A DNA stretch of 64,000 nt. It comes from Protonemura montana (Eukaryota > Arthropoda > Insecta > Plecoptera > Nemouridae). The stretch's first letter is position 1; every line of letters starts with the position of its first letter. The notes below the pieces were generated by a model that did no database searches, was not told where the DNA came from, and worked only from the letters and a program-made list of their open reading frames with translations. The DNA lies in the NCBI GenBank assembly GCA_947568835.1, contig OX387609.1, positions 8,943,660-9,007,659 on the forward strand, read 5' to 3'. Positions 49,241 through 63,239 of the stretch are shown here, piece after piece. The position numbers and the translations under genes are program-made.

Positions 49241-51714
49241 TGTGCTTTTGAATTAATTAACTTATTAATCATATTAAATTTCTCCACATTGTAAAAAAAT
49301 GCACGCATTTCTTCATTCACTAGTTAATTTAACAGATAAATAGCCATCGCGAGCTTTCCACCACACAGAAAAATAATTATCTACATAAATTATTTTATTC
49401 TGTTTTATAAAACTGTCCCCAATATCAAGGTGATCCAGAACTTCTCCCCATCTTACCAAAGGAGTACCTGCTCAGTAGCGAAAGATAACAAGTCTTGTTC
49501 GTGGTGCTCTTTGCAGGGGTAAACTCACAAGCCGGATGAAAATGTTGGATGTAGACAGACACGGTAGTAAAACCAGGCCAAACAACAACACCCTGCTGGA
49601 AACAAAACTTCCCTAAATGTATTCAGAAAGGGACCTTTTTATTCTGGGTGCAATCTTTACAGGATAAAAATGGCTATGAAGGTAAACAAATAAATGACAA
49701 AGTTTTTTTATTTGATAATTGTTATTATATAGTGTCCATAAGTTTTTAAACTTTTGTTAAACCACGCAATTGATTGTTAATACCATTGTTTAGTTATATT
49801 TCTTTTCATTCCGTGAAGTTCCGAATAGCACACAGTGGGTTTTAATGTTGCAAAATATTATAGTTATAATAATTCAAATATAGCGTATAAATGGCTTTAT
49901 TAGGTAATAATTTACTCTACTGAAATTTTCAATAAGAATTGCGACAAGAAGATTGTCTTTCACAGCGCGTTTTTTTTCTATAACTTGTCCACTAAAAGGT
50001 TCTTCTAATTTAGGAAAATAATCTCAGTACAAGTAATAGACTGTAACCAGTAAAGAACTGCTGACTTTATTTTAAAACTTAAGTTTAGCTCTGAATTCGG
50101 CAAAGAAGCTAGGTTTGGTACAAAATACACCATGGATCTCAAATGTAACTTGAGAGAGAAGTTACATTCCTCGAGAGAAGAATCTATTTTATACCAGGGT
50201 CTCTAGGAGTGTTTCCGAATCTTTCTGATCGTGCTCTGGTACGCTATGACTTTATGACTTTATGACGTTGTGCGTTGGACTGGAAAGCTGCATTCTTCAT
50301 GACTTTGAATTTCTCATGACTTCTAAATTGTGAACGCTTTCTTGTACACGCATGGATTTTGTCTTACACGATTTGATGTGAATTAGGAAACAACTAAATA
50401 GGAACCGTAGCTAAATGTTCCCTTGTTTTGTAATTGTCTTGCGTTGAGAGGTAGTTACAATGGTTCACAAGATAAAAGTGTGAAAATGCGTTCAAAAACT
50501 GCCTATCATTTTTATTATTCTGTTGTGAATTAACTTTCCACAAAGCATTTCAATGCTTTTTTCAAAGCATTTTTGTTGTTGTTTAATTTTGTATTTTTAT
50601 GAACAAAATATATCATTTTTCGACTCATGTCTACCTTAGCACTAGTTTTAACAAAAACTATTTGAAATGGGTTTTGAATGCTAAGTGAAGAAAAATTTTC
50701 CAACGTTTCGTAACTTGTACCTGTTACTTTTTCAAGGGTTAAAATTACCTAGTTATTATCTTACCTTCAAAACGCAGTTGAAAGAGTTTTTGCAATTTCA
50801 CACATTTTTTATAAATTTATAATAATATCCACGTTTACATTTTAGACATGAGTCTACAAAACCATAAAAGTTTTTTGCACTTAATAAAAAAATTATTCGT
50901 GTACAAATTGCTGTTGAGATATATTTTAAATCTTGACTTCAAATCTCTAAGTTTATTAAAAGGAAACAATAAGCATCAATTATATTTTATTTAATCAATT
51001 TTATACTTAATATCGATTGCATGTACCAGTGACCATGCCTATGTCTGCCGTGACATTTTTTATCATAATTTTTGTTTCCTATCCTTGGGCTGTAATATCC
51101 GGACTGAAATATCCGTTTATTTGTAACTGGCCTGGCAATAGCCATTTAGAAGATGTTTTTTGTTTCCTAACAGTCTGTTAATTACTTAACAAGTCATTGA
51201 GAAACCCGGGACTTCATAATATATGCTATAAAATACAAGAAAAATTAAATCTGAATAAAAAATACTAATAATATCAGAATATTTTTGGCATTCAAGATTT
51301 TTCACAAAATTTGAGACTGTACGGACATATGATAACGACAAATAAATTGCAAAGTTCTCATGAACTAACGGTAAATTATTTGCAAAGTAGAGTCTAGATG
51401 AGATCTAAGAAAATGTTTAAGTATTGCATATATTTCTCTGAAGATGGGATAATTACATTGCGATAGTTGTTGAATCCAATGCTCGCTTTTTTCCCCAGTA
51501 ACATAATGTTCATTGAACTACCGGTAGCACGGAAGCTCAATGAATTTCCTCCATTTATTTGGTGTTTTACAACCCTGTATTTACCAGATGAGTTTTCATA
51601 ACCAAATAAATTCAGTTTTCTCCTAACTCTTGTTCTTTGACTTCTTTGGTTTTTTTTTAACCCGAATCAAAAATAAATTCTGCAGCTTGACAAAGTAACA
51701 GACTAACTGACTAA

Positions 51715-52205
51715 CTAACATTCAGCGGCTTCTTCTAGATGATTCTTTATTTGACTTGTTGACATATGCTTTGCGGTTTTGCTCTGTGTTGAAGAGTTTT
51801 TTGGTTCTAAAAATGGCCTAACGTCTCGACATTTCGACGGGGCACGGCTTGTCATCTTCAGGAGAATGATGCTTTTGTTTTGCTTTGAAATTCCCCCCCC
51901 TCCCCCCCCCTCCCTTACCATTCCACCCATGACGATCGCTTTACTTCTTTTTTTTTTCTTTTTTTTTTGCTGTGGCCCTAATCTTTTTACAATATTGGTA
52001 GAATGCATTTCTCGACCACCTGGTTTTCTGGCGGGATGTTGGTTATCTGTTGGGTTGAGCTGCGGTCCTGAGCTGCCTTCTCATTGGTTCTGGCTGTGAC
52101 CAAGCGGGTGTAGTAAGCTGGGGTATCTTGGAGGGCAGTTGCGGCCATCTTGGTAGTGACCGATGTTGGCCTCGCAGGGTGTACTGGTGGTGCCACGGTG
52201 ATCTT
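51715..52205 (-). mobile_element. Unclassified retroelement remnant
   Basis: The minus strand reads CTCCTGAAGATGACAAGCCG, then TGCCCCGTCGAAATGTCGAG, a combination frequent near the ends of Penelope-like and other retroelements. Upstream a GC-rich frame reads KMAATALQDTPAYYTRLV, then EKAAQDRSS. A C8/T8-type homopolymer block at 51890-51970 interrupts it. The low-coordinate end was not defined. Confidence -1.
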
Positions 52206-53227
52206 CTCCGTGAATTTGACTGTTTTACCACTGCGATGCTTTGTATTTTTCTATTTATTATCCAATAAATATTTCTTTATCACTCAAAGAATATCAATTC
52301 GCCACCCCTACGCTTACCCTCAAAGTGTTTTCTAACTTTAATTAAACATTAAATACTTCTACAAAATAAAATATCTAGAGTGCTTGAAAAAAAAAAACTC
52401 TTTTAAGCCAAAGTGACCGCAATCGCCGGATTGCTGAATATTTCCCACTTTTCTATCAAACTCAACTCTACCATTGAAACTTAACGGTTTTGATTATTTT
52501 CAATCACCCATGCCATCGACATGCGTGCGGATTGCGTAAAGAAGGGCTGACAATGCAACTGACGTGTGCGTGTGTGCGTTTCACATGACGCACCTGACGG
52601 ACCTGAAGTGCGTTCTCTTGGTTAGATCATGCGTGCGGGCAATTTATGTCTGGAACAAAGATATAGGTAACCCTTCATGTCCAGCTAAACACACAAAGCA
52701 GAGAATGCTGTTATTTTTTTTCAATCAGGCTACATTCAGCAGGTTTGATGAATTGGTTTGAAACTATCGTTGTTTTAAGTTAAATTAAAGTACATAAGAG
52801 TACAATAAATACATTGTCATTGAAAAGTTTTGTCTAAAATTAATCTAAAAGTTTGGAAACGTGTCAATCCTACCAACAGTGAAGCCGAAAAGCCTGAATT
52901 CTGTGATGCATTCACGCTGTAAGCTCTGTTTGCTGTTCTCTAGTTTCATTGATTTTCGCAAATTTCTTTAGCTTTCAAAGGAATTTTAGATCTTGTTATT
53001 ATTTTATTTTTCAAAATACCTTGACGTTTCTATGAAACAATTTATCAGTCATCTATTTACAAAATAATCCAGAAAAAGGTCAGGATGACTTAAAGATAAT
53101 AATTTTATTATGTACAAGAATACGTCTCATGAACCTCTGGTTTTTTAAAGATGATTCTAAGCCAGACATTCTTTTTAATCAAGAACTTTTTGCTTCTCTA
53201 TAATTTCCAAATATGTCTGCCGGTCAG

Positions 53228-53399
53228 GGTCAGGCTTGCTGCGCCTCGTATGACATCGATGACGCCCACCGGAAGCTGACAGCGCAGCAGAGTCACAGAA
53301 AAGTGACCGACTCTAAACTATCTCGATTTGACTCAAATGTCAAACGGTTTGGACCAATCACCGACGCAGTTGCCAAGCGAGACGACTCTTCCATGCCTG
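53228..53399 (+). CDS. Second STPGR-type exon (partial gene)
   Basis: Acceptor CTGCCGGTCAG (or the AG six bases later), 57 codons, donor CCTG/GTAAAA. It reads CCASYDIDDAHRKLTAQQSH, then SRFDSNVKRFGP, and ends SSMPG. Its SYD-repeat start, RF-repeat spacing and terminal PG are STPGR-like. GC-rich island in AT-rich DNA. An ATG at 53213 is in frame, so it could instead be a first exon. Following exons were not found before 64,000. Because the 47.7-kb exon ends in a stop, whether the two belong to one gene is unclear. Confidence -1.
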
Positions 53400-53897
53400 G
53401 TAAAATTATCAGCAGCGAAATTTGTTTAATTACATTTATAATGAGTGACAAGTTGTGGCAATTCTGAAATCGTTTATTTTATCAGGGGCTGAAGATCACA
53501 GATAGTGTTTCCAGAAATAAGTCTCACGGTGATATGAGCGATGTGTAAATGCGATGCATAATTTTAACTTGCACTCAATGCGAGTAATAAATTCCAAACT
53601 ATCATCAACCAAAGGTTAAAGTTACAGATTTTGTTATTATTTATGGCTTAAATGTCAATAAAACTCTTGTGAACGACATTAAAATGATCAAATAAAAGAA
53701 ATATATGAGAATTATATTTTTGATCTTGCCTAGATAACCTGAATCAACCAGGGTGAACCTGTAGAGGCAAATAGTTTGTTCTACTTAGCCAAATATTCGA
53801 ATTTTCACATACGTTTATTATCGAGAATGCGTTCTCTATTTTTGTTCCCTTTTCAAACTGCATATATGCAGTGCATATATACGCTGTGTTAAATATG

Positions 53898-55028
53898 TAT
53901 ATGTATTTATTTATTTATTTGTTATCTGTTTGTTAAAGCACTACAAGTAATGTTTAAACATTGTCCAAGGATACAGTTCAATATATTAGGTTAAATATTG
54001 GTAAAAGTATGTCAACATAATAAAATGAGCTGTGCACCTACTCTCAGAAATTAAAATTACATACAAGTTAACAATCATCGTATGCTAGGCCATAAAACGT
54101 CGGGAGATTAAATTTGGTTTTGGTCGAATTCGCTCATGCTATAAAACATTTTGTCAATTTGATATGCTTTAATTCTTTTTTAAATGGTCCTCACTCCTTG
54201 ATATCGTCAATGCTTTTGGGCAGGCCGTTTGTAATTTTTACTCCTACCACAAAAGGGTCGTTGCCACTCAATGTCAGCCGATGTTCTTGTTGGACCAGTC
54301 TTTCCGCTCCTCGTGAGCTGTACGAACTGCTGCTGGTTGTCGCGCACGAAAAGAGCTATTTCCAAAATGTGGATTTGAAGTGTCTTGAATGGATTCCTGC
54401 AGTTAGTTCTCCTTTTCAATCCGAGCATGTTCCTTATCGCTTGTTTTTGGGCTTTGAATGCTGACACGCTGCTTGATGTGCCTCCCCAAAAAATGATGCC
54501 ACAGTGGAGTCTTGTTTGAAAGTGGCTGTGATACACGATCTTTAATGTGTTGAGGTTGCATTGCCTTGCTAAGATTTTCAGCATGAAGCAGGAAGACGCC
54601 AATTTTCCGTTCAGGTCTTGTATATGTTTGTCCCATCTCAAGCAATTGTCGGCAGTCAATCCCAAGAATTTTGCTTGCTCTGAAAGTTTGAATGCTGATT
54701 TTTTCTCCTGTTTTCCTTTTGCTGCAAACTTGAGTATTTTAATTTTTTATTTGTTTATTTTCATTTTATTCGTTGTAAACTAGCCTTCTGTGAGTTGTAT
54801 GGCTTTACCTATCTTCCTCTTGAGTTCGTCCCCGTTCTCGGACCATGGTCGTGTCATCGGCGAATTGGAGTACTTTTCCTCTTCCTTTTCCTTTAAAGAC
54901 GTTCATCAGGTCGTTGAGGTAAATTATGAATAGCGCCGAACTTAGGCACGACCCTTGCAGCATTCCTCGTTGCGCTGGTGTCCACGCCGAGCTGCCTTGG
55001 TTTCCTAGTCTAACATTGTACATGATAT
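53898..55028 (-). mobile_element. 5'-truncated non-LTR retrotransposon (minus strand)
   Basis: 54805-55023 keeps the RT motifs GMLQGSCLSSALFIIYLNDL and FADDTTMV. 54207-54665 keeps the thumb and C-terminal region (WDKHIQDLNGKLASSCFMLK; HCGIIFWGG). 54140-54206 continues NGLPKSIDD. About 140 bases between the two open blocks are out of frame. The 3' end is the (AAAT)n tail seen as TATTTATTTATTTATT at 53907. Older than the nested copy at 33-34 kb because it is frameshifted. Confidence -1.
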
Positions 55029-58000
55029 TTGTATTTTTATATGATCTGTCGATTTTTATTCAATTGGAATTCTTAGGATATTTTCGATAAGAAAATAATT
55101 AGGTATGCCACAGTTGTTGTGAAAATGTAATTTAATCTTTTAAAAAAAGCTCAGACATCATTGATTTGTAAAGAAACACAAATAACGTCTTCCCCTTGCA
55201 TCAGTACTGTGATCTGGTCTTGTCCGATATGAAAAGGTTTATGTTGATATGCAATCTATTACCGTTTTTTTAACCACATTTACCTGTGTGCTCATGAGAA
55301 TAGAAAAACGTCAGTACAGCTAGTAATGCTAGTATAAGTACAAATATTTGTACGGTTTTGTTCTGGTGATCAGCGGGAAAAAAAGCTTTTTTAGTGTAAT
55401 AGTTTAATTTGTACAAACAAAATACTTGGCACAGGTAATGGATTATGCGAGTGGTACGTGCCCGTTTACCAGTTTAGCTATGATTGAGTTGTGAGAGCCA
55501 GGTTTGTCTTGAAAACTCAATAATCAAGTGGTTTTCTGATTATTTTAATTATATCAAAAGTTTCAGAATCTCATGAAATATCCTTTCTGTTTGTCTGATT
55601 CTGTTCATCTGCTGATTTTCTCATGAAATTATTTAGAATTAAAATGAAGAATAGTTTTATTTTAATTTGTCAGCACTATAATTTAAACTTTTTTTCAATA
55701 AAATTCTGAATTTACCTGAGAACTTAAAAACTTCTGTTAAATCGTTTGAATTTATGAATCAGATAAATGGATGTGATTTTAGTTTGTTCAAATATCAGTA
55801 CATTTTTAATACAAAATGTTAAATTATTGCATTTATAGCATCAATAGCATAAAAAAAAAAATCAGGTTGGATCTGTCATTGGTTGATTAAAAAAATATCC
55901 TAGTAAAAGAATAAGTAGATTTTCATACAAGAGAATGCTTAGTTGTTCTCAGATCTAAAAATTGCTTGCAAATCGCTGCCTCTTGTCTGTTTTCTCTGGA
56001 AAGGCAAACCCTCTCCTCTCCCGAGATTTTTCCTTTCCCTACTTTCACCGTTCACTCATCACGGGATAGGTAGCAGTTAATTCCTAGAACTAAGGAAATA
56101 CACTTTCCCTCCGTTGGTTAAGACTACATTAATTTGTATTTGTATTAAATGCTTTGTTTATTTCTTTATCAGCAATCAGTTTAAATAATTAATATAGAAA
56201 TCCGTAAGAAAAAAATATATATTGGAACGTTTTTTTTCTGTTAAAAAAACAATTTTTAAAGATTATTAAAAAAAATACACATCATTTCTTGTCATATCAT
56301 ACTTAAAAAAAAAACAGAATGAAATATTGTGTGACAGACCAAAAACCTTGTTCAACGTTCATCCAAGATAAAAAAAATACTTAATTAAAACGTTGTAATT
56401 AGAACAATTAATACAGATTCAGAAGTTTATAATATGCATGGAAATGTTTGTTCACCTTTGGGCACATATTTCGATCTCGAGCCAGTCTCCAACTGATGTG
56501 TTATTATGCTAGATTATTTGGTTTGGTTTGTTCAGATTTACAATATCTGGATACAAATATATCTTGTGGTTTTTATGAAAACTGAATCATCTGATTGGCT
56601 ATAACCATGGAGATGAGTTGTTAACTGGCAGAGATATTTTGATTTAGACATTGTAATTCTGGCCCTAAGTATAGAAATAACCGTCCTGTTAGAAATATAA
56701 ATATTTCTTATATTCAGGAGTTAAATATATCTGCCGTGCATATAAACACATGATTTTAATATTCTCTATTTATTTTTCTTTCCAATCGTCTCGTCACCTA
56801 ACTAAAACTGTTTTTTTAGTAATGCTCTGTTTTGATGAGGTTTGCCACCCTTGAAAGGCCCTTTTTTCTAACTCAGCACGAGTTGCCTTGCTGCTGATAT
56901 TTAATTTTGACAAGTCTGAATCCTTTTACTCTTCGAATGTAAGCCCTGTGATTATGGAAAAATAAAGATACAATACTAAGATATTAAAGCTGGTATCTAA
57001 AACTACAACTAGAACACAATCCGAAACTCAATAAAAAATAAAAGATTTCGTTCGAAATACATAAAACTTTTGTTTTTTGTGTTACAACCAGCTGTTTATG
57101 AAAAGACACGATGCAATTTGTTCACATTCTTTCTTTTGTTTCAGATTAGTCTGACGACGATTGATCATACTGTACAAAAAGGCAAGCTTTTTTAAATTAT
57201 TTCTTAAGTATAAGAATAAAATAGTTTATTTTCTAGACGAACTCTTAAGATGATAGCAACATGATGTGTCGCTAACGATATTATTGAAAATTACAAGAAA
57301 ATAGTTTTTCGTCTGTCAATTTGCTTATGGATCCATCTTTATAAAAAGTTGGTTCATTACCACAAAACTGGTGAAACTTTTGCACGTTTGAAAAGCAACC
57401 AATATCTAACAGGTAGAAAATTGTAAATGTAAAGCAAAATACGTTAAAATATCGGACGCTGAAGGTTACATTTTAATTTATTTGTAGAAATATGTTTTTG
57501 TGGTTTCAAAATTCTGTGGTTGTTTGTACAATATCCATTAAGGCACAAAGTAGAGCAAGTGTGCAAAATGCATTCAAAAATCAAGAAATAAAAATACTTA
57601 TTTTGAGTTGATTAGTCGTATTTACTGCATATTTTTCAAAATGTTTCGCAAGATTTCGATAGATTCCAAAAGAAGCCCAACACGCCCAAAAGAACCTAGA
57701 AATCAGAACTTTATTTACTAGCCCAAAGAGAGCAGAGAATAAATGTCGGATATTTTAGATTATTAAAGCGTATTTTAGATATCTAGAAACACTGGCCGAT
57801 CAACTTAAAATTCTGAGGTTTATTTAGTCTTCGAGTTTTGAAGAACAAGAAAAATTAACCATTTGCATTTAAAAAGAAAACAACTTTTCACACACAAAAA
57901 TTTTCTACTTCAATTATTCCTAGATAAAGTGAGAGTTAAATCAACTGCCATGGCAACAACCAATAACAGGCAGTGAAAGTCAGCTGTTATTGAGAGTTAA

Positions 58001-58630
58001 AAGCTTAACTCGGAGCTAAAAAATTGTGATACCGGGCATTAAAGAATTTTGTAGTTGGTCGACATGATGCAGCCTGACCGGATCATACTTAATTAGGTCC
58101 AGAATTACATCGTTTAGTTATTACAGGGAGAGAAGACCATTTGGCCAATGATCTTCTAACTTGTTTGTATTAACTTATGTGTTACATTTCAGGCCGGTAA
58201 TTGCTCATACCTCAATTCTTATGATAAAACATATTCTCAGTGGAAATTCTTTAGTCAAATGCATTGCGTGCTTTCTTCATCATCGATTGTGTGTTTTTTT
58301 TTTAAATTATACAAGTATTCAATGATGTAAAAATGTGATTAGCTATTGCTTTTTGCATAAAGCTGTTAGATATATACATCAATAGAAGTGTGAACGTGTA
58401 TTGTTGAGATTGATAGTTCCTGTGGTTACTGATCGATTGATATCAGCAGAATCAATAATGAAAAATCAAGTCTATCTGAAAGTTTCGTGGGAGTCCGCCA
58501 AAAAAAATTGCATCTCAAAAACTGGCGCGTTCTTCATTACGAAACTTTCATATCAGCTCAATCAGTTCTTTGGTGAAGTGTCGTTTAATTTTTGTTAGTT
58601 GAAATAGAATAGCCGCAGAACTGCCAAGAA
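55029..58630. other. AT-rich spacer
   Basis: No supported gene, repeat family or promoter-like patch; only A/T runs and short chance frames (for example 58401-58598). Confidence -1.
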
Positions 58631-58634
58631 ATTG

Positions 58635-58990
58635 TGAATTCGCAGCGCTAGCTGTCTGTCCGATTGTCGACCCCCACCATTGCACAAAACATAACGTCAC
58701 TTTACCTTAAATACACAGCGCGGGTTCTGTCCCATTGTTGACCCCCACTCCTGCACTAAAATGCTCTGACGTCACGCCACCTCGAATTTCCAGCGCTAGT
58801 TTACCAGCACATTGTCGCCCCCCACCACTGCTAGATCGTGCGGTTTTCCACAGAAGTCGGCCATTTTTTCATCAGTCTTTTCTGAGATCTGTTAGTGAGC
58901 AAAGCTCTCGCAGCTTCGCTCCGCATTTTCTGAATAGATTTTTCACTAAGCAAAGCATTTATTGGTTTGTTTGGCGAAATATTGCAATAA
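58635..58990 (+). repeat. CRE-bearing promoter-like repeat, copy 2
   Basis: Three modules again: GAATTCGCAGCGCTAGC with GATTGTCGACCCCCACC, then CACAGCGCGGGTTC with CATTGTTGACCCCCACTCC, then CGAATTTCCAGCGCTAG with CATTGTCGCCCCCCACC. TGACGTCA lies at about 58767. The downstream stretch CCATTTTTTCATCAGTCTTT and TTCTGAGATCTG, then AGCAAAGCATTTATTGG, matches copies 1 and 3. No TATA box remains here. Confidence -1.
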
Positions 58991-59319
58991 TGGTAGTTAC
59001 TGAAGATAACACAACGATAATACTAAAGATTGCTGCAAGATATAATCTTTTCCTGTCTCAGTTCAGCTTATTATCCTGGGATTAATTTTACTTGTGCTTT
59101 TCAATCGCTCGTTTGGTCGGTTGGTTGTTTGGTCGGCTTCTGTGCCTTTGTCTTGATATTTGGTCAACTCTCAATGTTACCCAATATGTCAAACACTCAA
59201 TATGTTTTGCCAATTGTTGTAATTTATATCGTCGATTGGTTGATTTATTAGGTTGGTTATTGTTATTTTTTGTTCGTTAGTTATTTTTTGGCAAAAATGT
59301 TGCAAATATTATAAAACAT

Positions 59320-59830
59320 CGCTGCTAAATCGTGCGGTTTTCGACAGAAGTTGGCCATTTTTTCATCAGTCATTTTTGAGATCTTGAAGTGAGCGGAGCT
59401 CCTGCAGCTTCTCTCCGCATTTTCTAAATAGATTATTCACTGAGCAAAGCATTTCTTGATTTGCTTTCATTGCTTGGCATTATGTTTTTTTGCTTTAAGC
59501 ATTTCTTGCTATTCTTGATGAATATTTTGTTAAATACTGCAACACGTTTACTTGTACTAGCAACACTCTTACTTTTTGCTGCTGTTTACTGCACATATTT
59601 AGTTTGCGTACATGTCTAACGGTTACTGATGGTTGCTCTTTTGGTTGGTCTTATTGTTGCTAGTAAATAGGTTAGTTGTTTGGTCGTTATTGTTCCCATG
59701 GTTATTGGTGGATTGTTGATGATTGGGTTTTGGTTGTTATTTCATCGATTTGGTCGGTTGGTCGTTGTTTGACTGGGTCGGTTAATTGTTGGTTGACCCT
59801 TTTTTTTTTGGCTGGTTTTAAGTCCATTGT
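59320..59830 (+). repeat. CRE-repeat copy 3 (5' truncated) and TTGG-rich tail
   Basis: Begins TCGTGCGGTTTTCGACAGAA, keeps CCATTTTTTCATCAGTCATT and GAGCAAAGCATTTCTTG, and is followed by TTGGTCGGTTGGTCG words to about 59800, as in copy 1. The short open frame shared by copies 1 and 2 is stopped here (LRS then TGA). Confidence -1.
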
Positions 59831-62060
59831 CTTGATAATTTTTTGGTCACAAGATCAAATTGAATGTGCAGAAAATCACTAAAGAACTAAATTGAAAGAT
59901 AATCATAGAAAAGTACAAATGCACCTAAGCAATAAGTCGAGTACCCATTGTACAGTGTGTACACTGAATTCTTCATGTACACAGCATCTATTTATTTGAT
60001 AATTAAATCAATTTAAAATTATGAAGATCATGTGTTACTTTTCCAGATCATAAAAACTACTAGGAATTCTACGTTTTATTGATACGAGAATAATTAACAA
60101 CGTTTACAATTAGAAAATTGTTATTGAAAAATAATTTTAAGCCACCACCTCGGTTACAGGAAAGTCGCACAGCAAACCCAGCTTTATCGTTGAAATGAAG
60201 TACGGGAATTATATATATTGTTTTGGCTTTTCATATTGTTGAGATGCTGTTTCAATAATTTTAAACAGCACAAATCTCGCTTTTTTTTATGAACACATCT
60301 TGTTCCCTTTTACTCAGCCAATTTTTGGAATAACTTTAAACATGAATTTTACTCTTACACTCCTGATTACTTTTACTGATCTAACACAGATACCTAGTAA
60401 CTGATTTTGTCTTTTGTACCTAGACTTTAGAAAATCGTGTAACATTTGCGAGCTCTTTCACTTGGGTGGTACACAAAGAAGATTAATGTCATTTCATCCA
60501 ATATTATCCAATCAGAACGGTATTGCATAAAGATTTTGCCCAACTTCTTGAGTGACAACTGGGTATTTCTTGGTCATTTCAGTGCGTATCAAACGTCTTC
60601 AGATTTTTTGGGTTGATGTATTACACGTGTAAAAGAGATTGATGCATTTGCCATTTTCGTGTCGTCTTTTTAGGAAATGAAAGAATTCAAATACGTTACA
60701 TCCTAATATACAGCACTAGTTTCAACCAGAAACTTTTGGTTTGTTCATTCACTGAACGTTGTATTCTTTTTTTGACATTCTGCTATTGCCTATAGTGTCT
60801 TTACGAATAAATATTTAAAAAATGATTATAATTTTTTACGTGGTTCACTGCAAATTTGTTCAGATACCACGCTAAGATTAAATTAAATTGTTAAACTTTA
60901 AAATTTTGCTTATTTTTAGATGTTTCAATTTTCATGAACTATAAACTGCCAATTTATATTATTTTTATAGAAAACCCATGTTTATATTGTGTTTTGCATT
61001 TCAGTGAACAATTTGGGATTTATAAATTCAGATTCTCTTTATTATTACCGAGTTTTTCAAGAATGATCAAGCACATAGAATCGACTTTGAAATACTGGTA
61101 GTTGAAATGCGCTTTTGCTAACTTTTCACAGGTGACAATCATTGTTTTGTACAAGTTGGTTATGTTAAGACGGGGTTTACTCTCTGATAGAAGAAGGAAA
61201 GAGTGATCATTTCTAAGAATTTAAAATCTGGTGTTCACATCTCAGGATCCAGACCATCTCCCATCCAGGATATGAAGATTTGGCCCGCAAATTGTTTGCA
61301 CGTTAATCGAAAAATAATTATTTTTGGTATCCAATAGTCTCTGCAAAATGCTGGGAAAAATGATAAAATATTTTCGTTTCTCAAAATCCGTAACCCAACT
61401 CAAACATTTAGAGAAGCAAAATTTAAGAACGATTTTTTTCTTGCGAGTTTTAGGTTTTTGCCTTGCAATTGCTACGTTCATCAGTAATTTTACTTATAGA
61501 AAATGGAAATGAAGATTGCAGATTTCCCAGATTGCAAAAGTTTCTTATCGTATATGATTGTAATCGTTCATCAGGCAAAATATCAAAGTATTGAGAAAAA
61601 TAAAGTTAACAACAACTTTTATTTTCCTAAATGAGCAAGATTAAGAATCAGTTGTGGGTCTTCGACAGTCAGTTTTTAGTAGCCGTGAATGCAAAGCGCA
61701 AATATAATTGTCTTTTGCCTCTTAAATTTTCTTCTAGATTTTTGAAATCTTCTTATTGTGTCCAATGAATTAATAAAAGAAAATAAAAAAAAATACAGCC
61801 AAATTATGACAAGTGTTAGAAAAAACAGTAACTCAGAAGATGCCAATTTATTATTGGTTCGAGATCTAAAATCACTGACTTTGTTTTTAAAGTCATTTAA
61901 CTCATTCAATCCATTTGTTTTCTTAAGTCATTTGTAATCTTTTAATTAGATTTTGTGTATTATATGTAATTTAACTGTAAAATCCCTCAGATTGATGTCC
62001 TAAGTCTGATCCAAACTTATTTGATGAGGATTTGAGATTCAGGTGTCTTATTTTGAGAAT
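59831..62060. other. AT-rich spacer
   Basis: No supported feature. The frames at 61242-61512 (both strands) and 61676-61909 lack recognisable domains. Confidence -1.
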
Positions 62061-62061
62061 T

Positions 62062-62290
62062 TATGTGGGGTTTAACGGCGCACTGTTTAGGCAACGGACC
62101 CTGAGGCACTGTTTTAATGTATTCTGTGTGTGAATTAATGATGGTTAGGGTGAGAATCAACTTGACCTAGCCTAGAAGGAATGAGGGAACACCAATCAGC
62201 GGATGGCGTTTTGTTCCACGTCGTTTTGGTTTTATTTGGACATGTTTGTGGAGGCGACCAACGCGGCACCACGAATAATATTGCCTCACA
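62062..62290 (-). mobile_element. Tail fragment of the 5S-SINE family
   Basis: The minus strand runs CCTTCTAGGCTAGGTCAAGT, then CAGTGCCTCAGGGTCCG and AACAGTGCGCCGTTAAACCC, matching the tails of the copies at 15.4 and 63.3 kb. The 5S-like head is missing or unrecognisable. Confidence -1.
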
Positions 62291-63239
62291 TTTGTTTGTT
62301 TCTTTGTATGATTTCGTTGAAAGATGCTTGAGAGAGGAAAGGGAAATGTAAAAGGACCAGCAGCATACTGATTGACTGGCGGGATATTAATTATTTGGGA
62401 TAATTTAGGATCGGTTATGGTATCAGTGAGTGGCAAAATATTAAACTTCGAAGAAATATTTTCCCTTTGGTATGAGAAGGTATTTGGGCCACAAGTAAAG
62501 TGTTCAATAAGAATCGTTCAAGTTGTAGTTAATATTTTTTACATGAAATTGCTTTTTTCTGATCTTACAATTATGTTGAAAAGTTCTTATTGTGGATTAG
62601 AGAAAATCTAAACAATCAATCTCCCATTTTTCTCGCCCATTTTCGACTCATGGACTAGTATCTAGCACTGATGCAGAAAATAGTTGCACCTCATCCTGGT
62701 AGCTCCGTACCATCGCAGTAAACAAGTATTATCCTACACAAGTAGTTAATTGATAGATGATATTTTACCTGACCTAGGTACTGGATTGTCGTCCTCATAA
62801 AGTGGTTTGTTTATCAACCGTGAAGGTTATTATTGCTTGCCTCTGATTTGGGTTACCTTTTCGTAGAAATTTTATCCCAAGATAATAAAACCGCCAAGAG
62901 TATTAATGTTTGTAGTCAGTTTGCTGGCAGCTTCGGAGCTTGCGTCTCTATTTTTGTGATTTCTAGTGGAAGCTTTGATTCCAGTTATTCTGTGACTGCC
63001 ACCACTTGTTTCGACTTCACTACATTGCAAGGTATTATTTAAATTAACAAATCTTTGTTTACAACAGAGTGCAATGGAATTACTGGCGAGTTTCACCATG
63101 GCAACTTGGCTTCGCTCAGACCCATAGAGATACGTGCAAAGGGGCAAATCTATTATTTTATAAAACCATATCAAAAGTAAAATTTTTGCAAGCGGCGAGG
63201 TTTAAACCTGCTGCTACCAAAGAGATTTGGAAAAGGCGC

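Noticed and set aside
51770-51860. Hammerhead ribozyme of a retroelement
   Set aside because: CTGAAGATGAC and CGAAATG are suggestive, but the exact CTGATGA core and the third GAAA/UH arrangement are absent.
54114-54464. 116-residue plus-strand open frame
   Set aside because: Antisense to the reverse-transcriptase C-terminal region of the minus-strand LINE.
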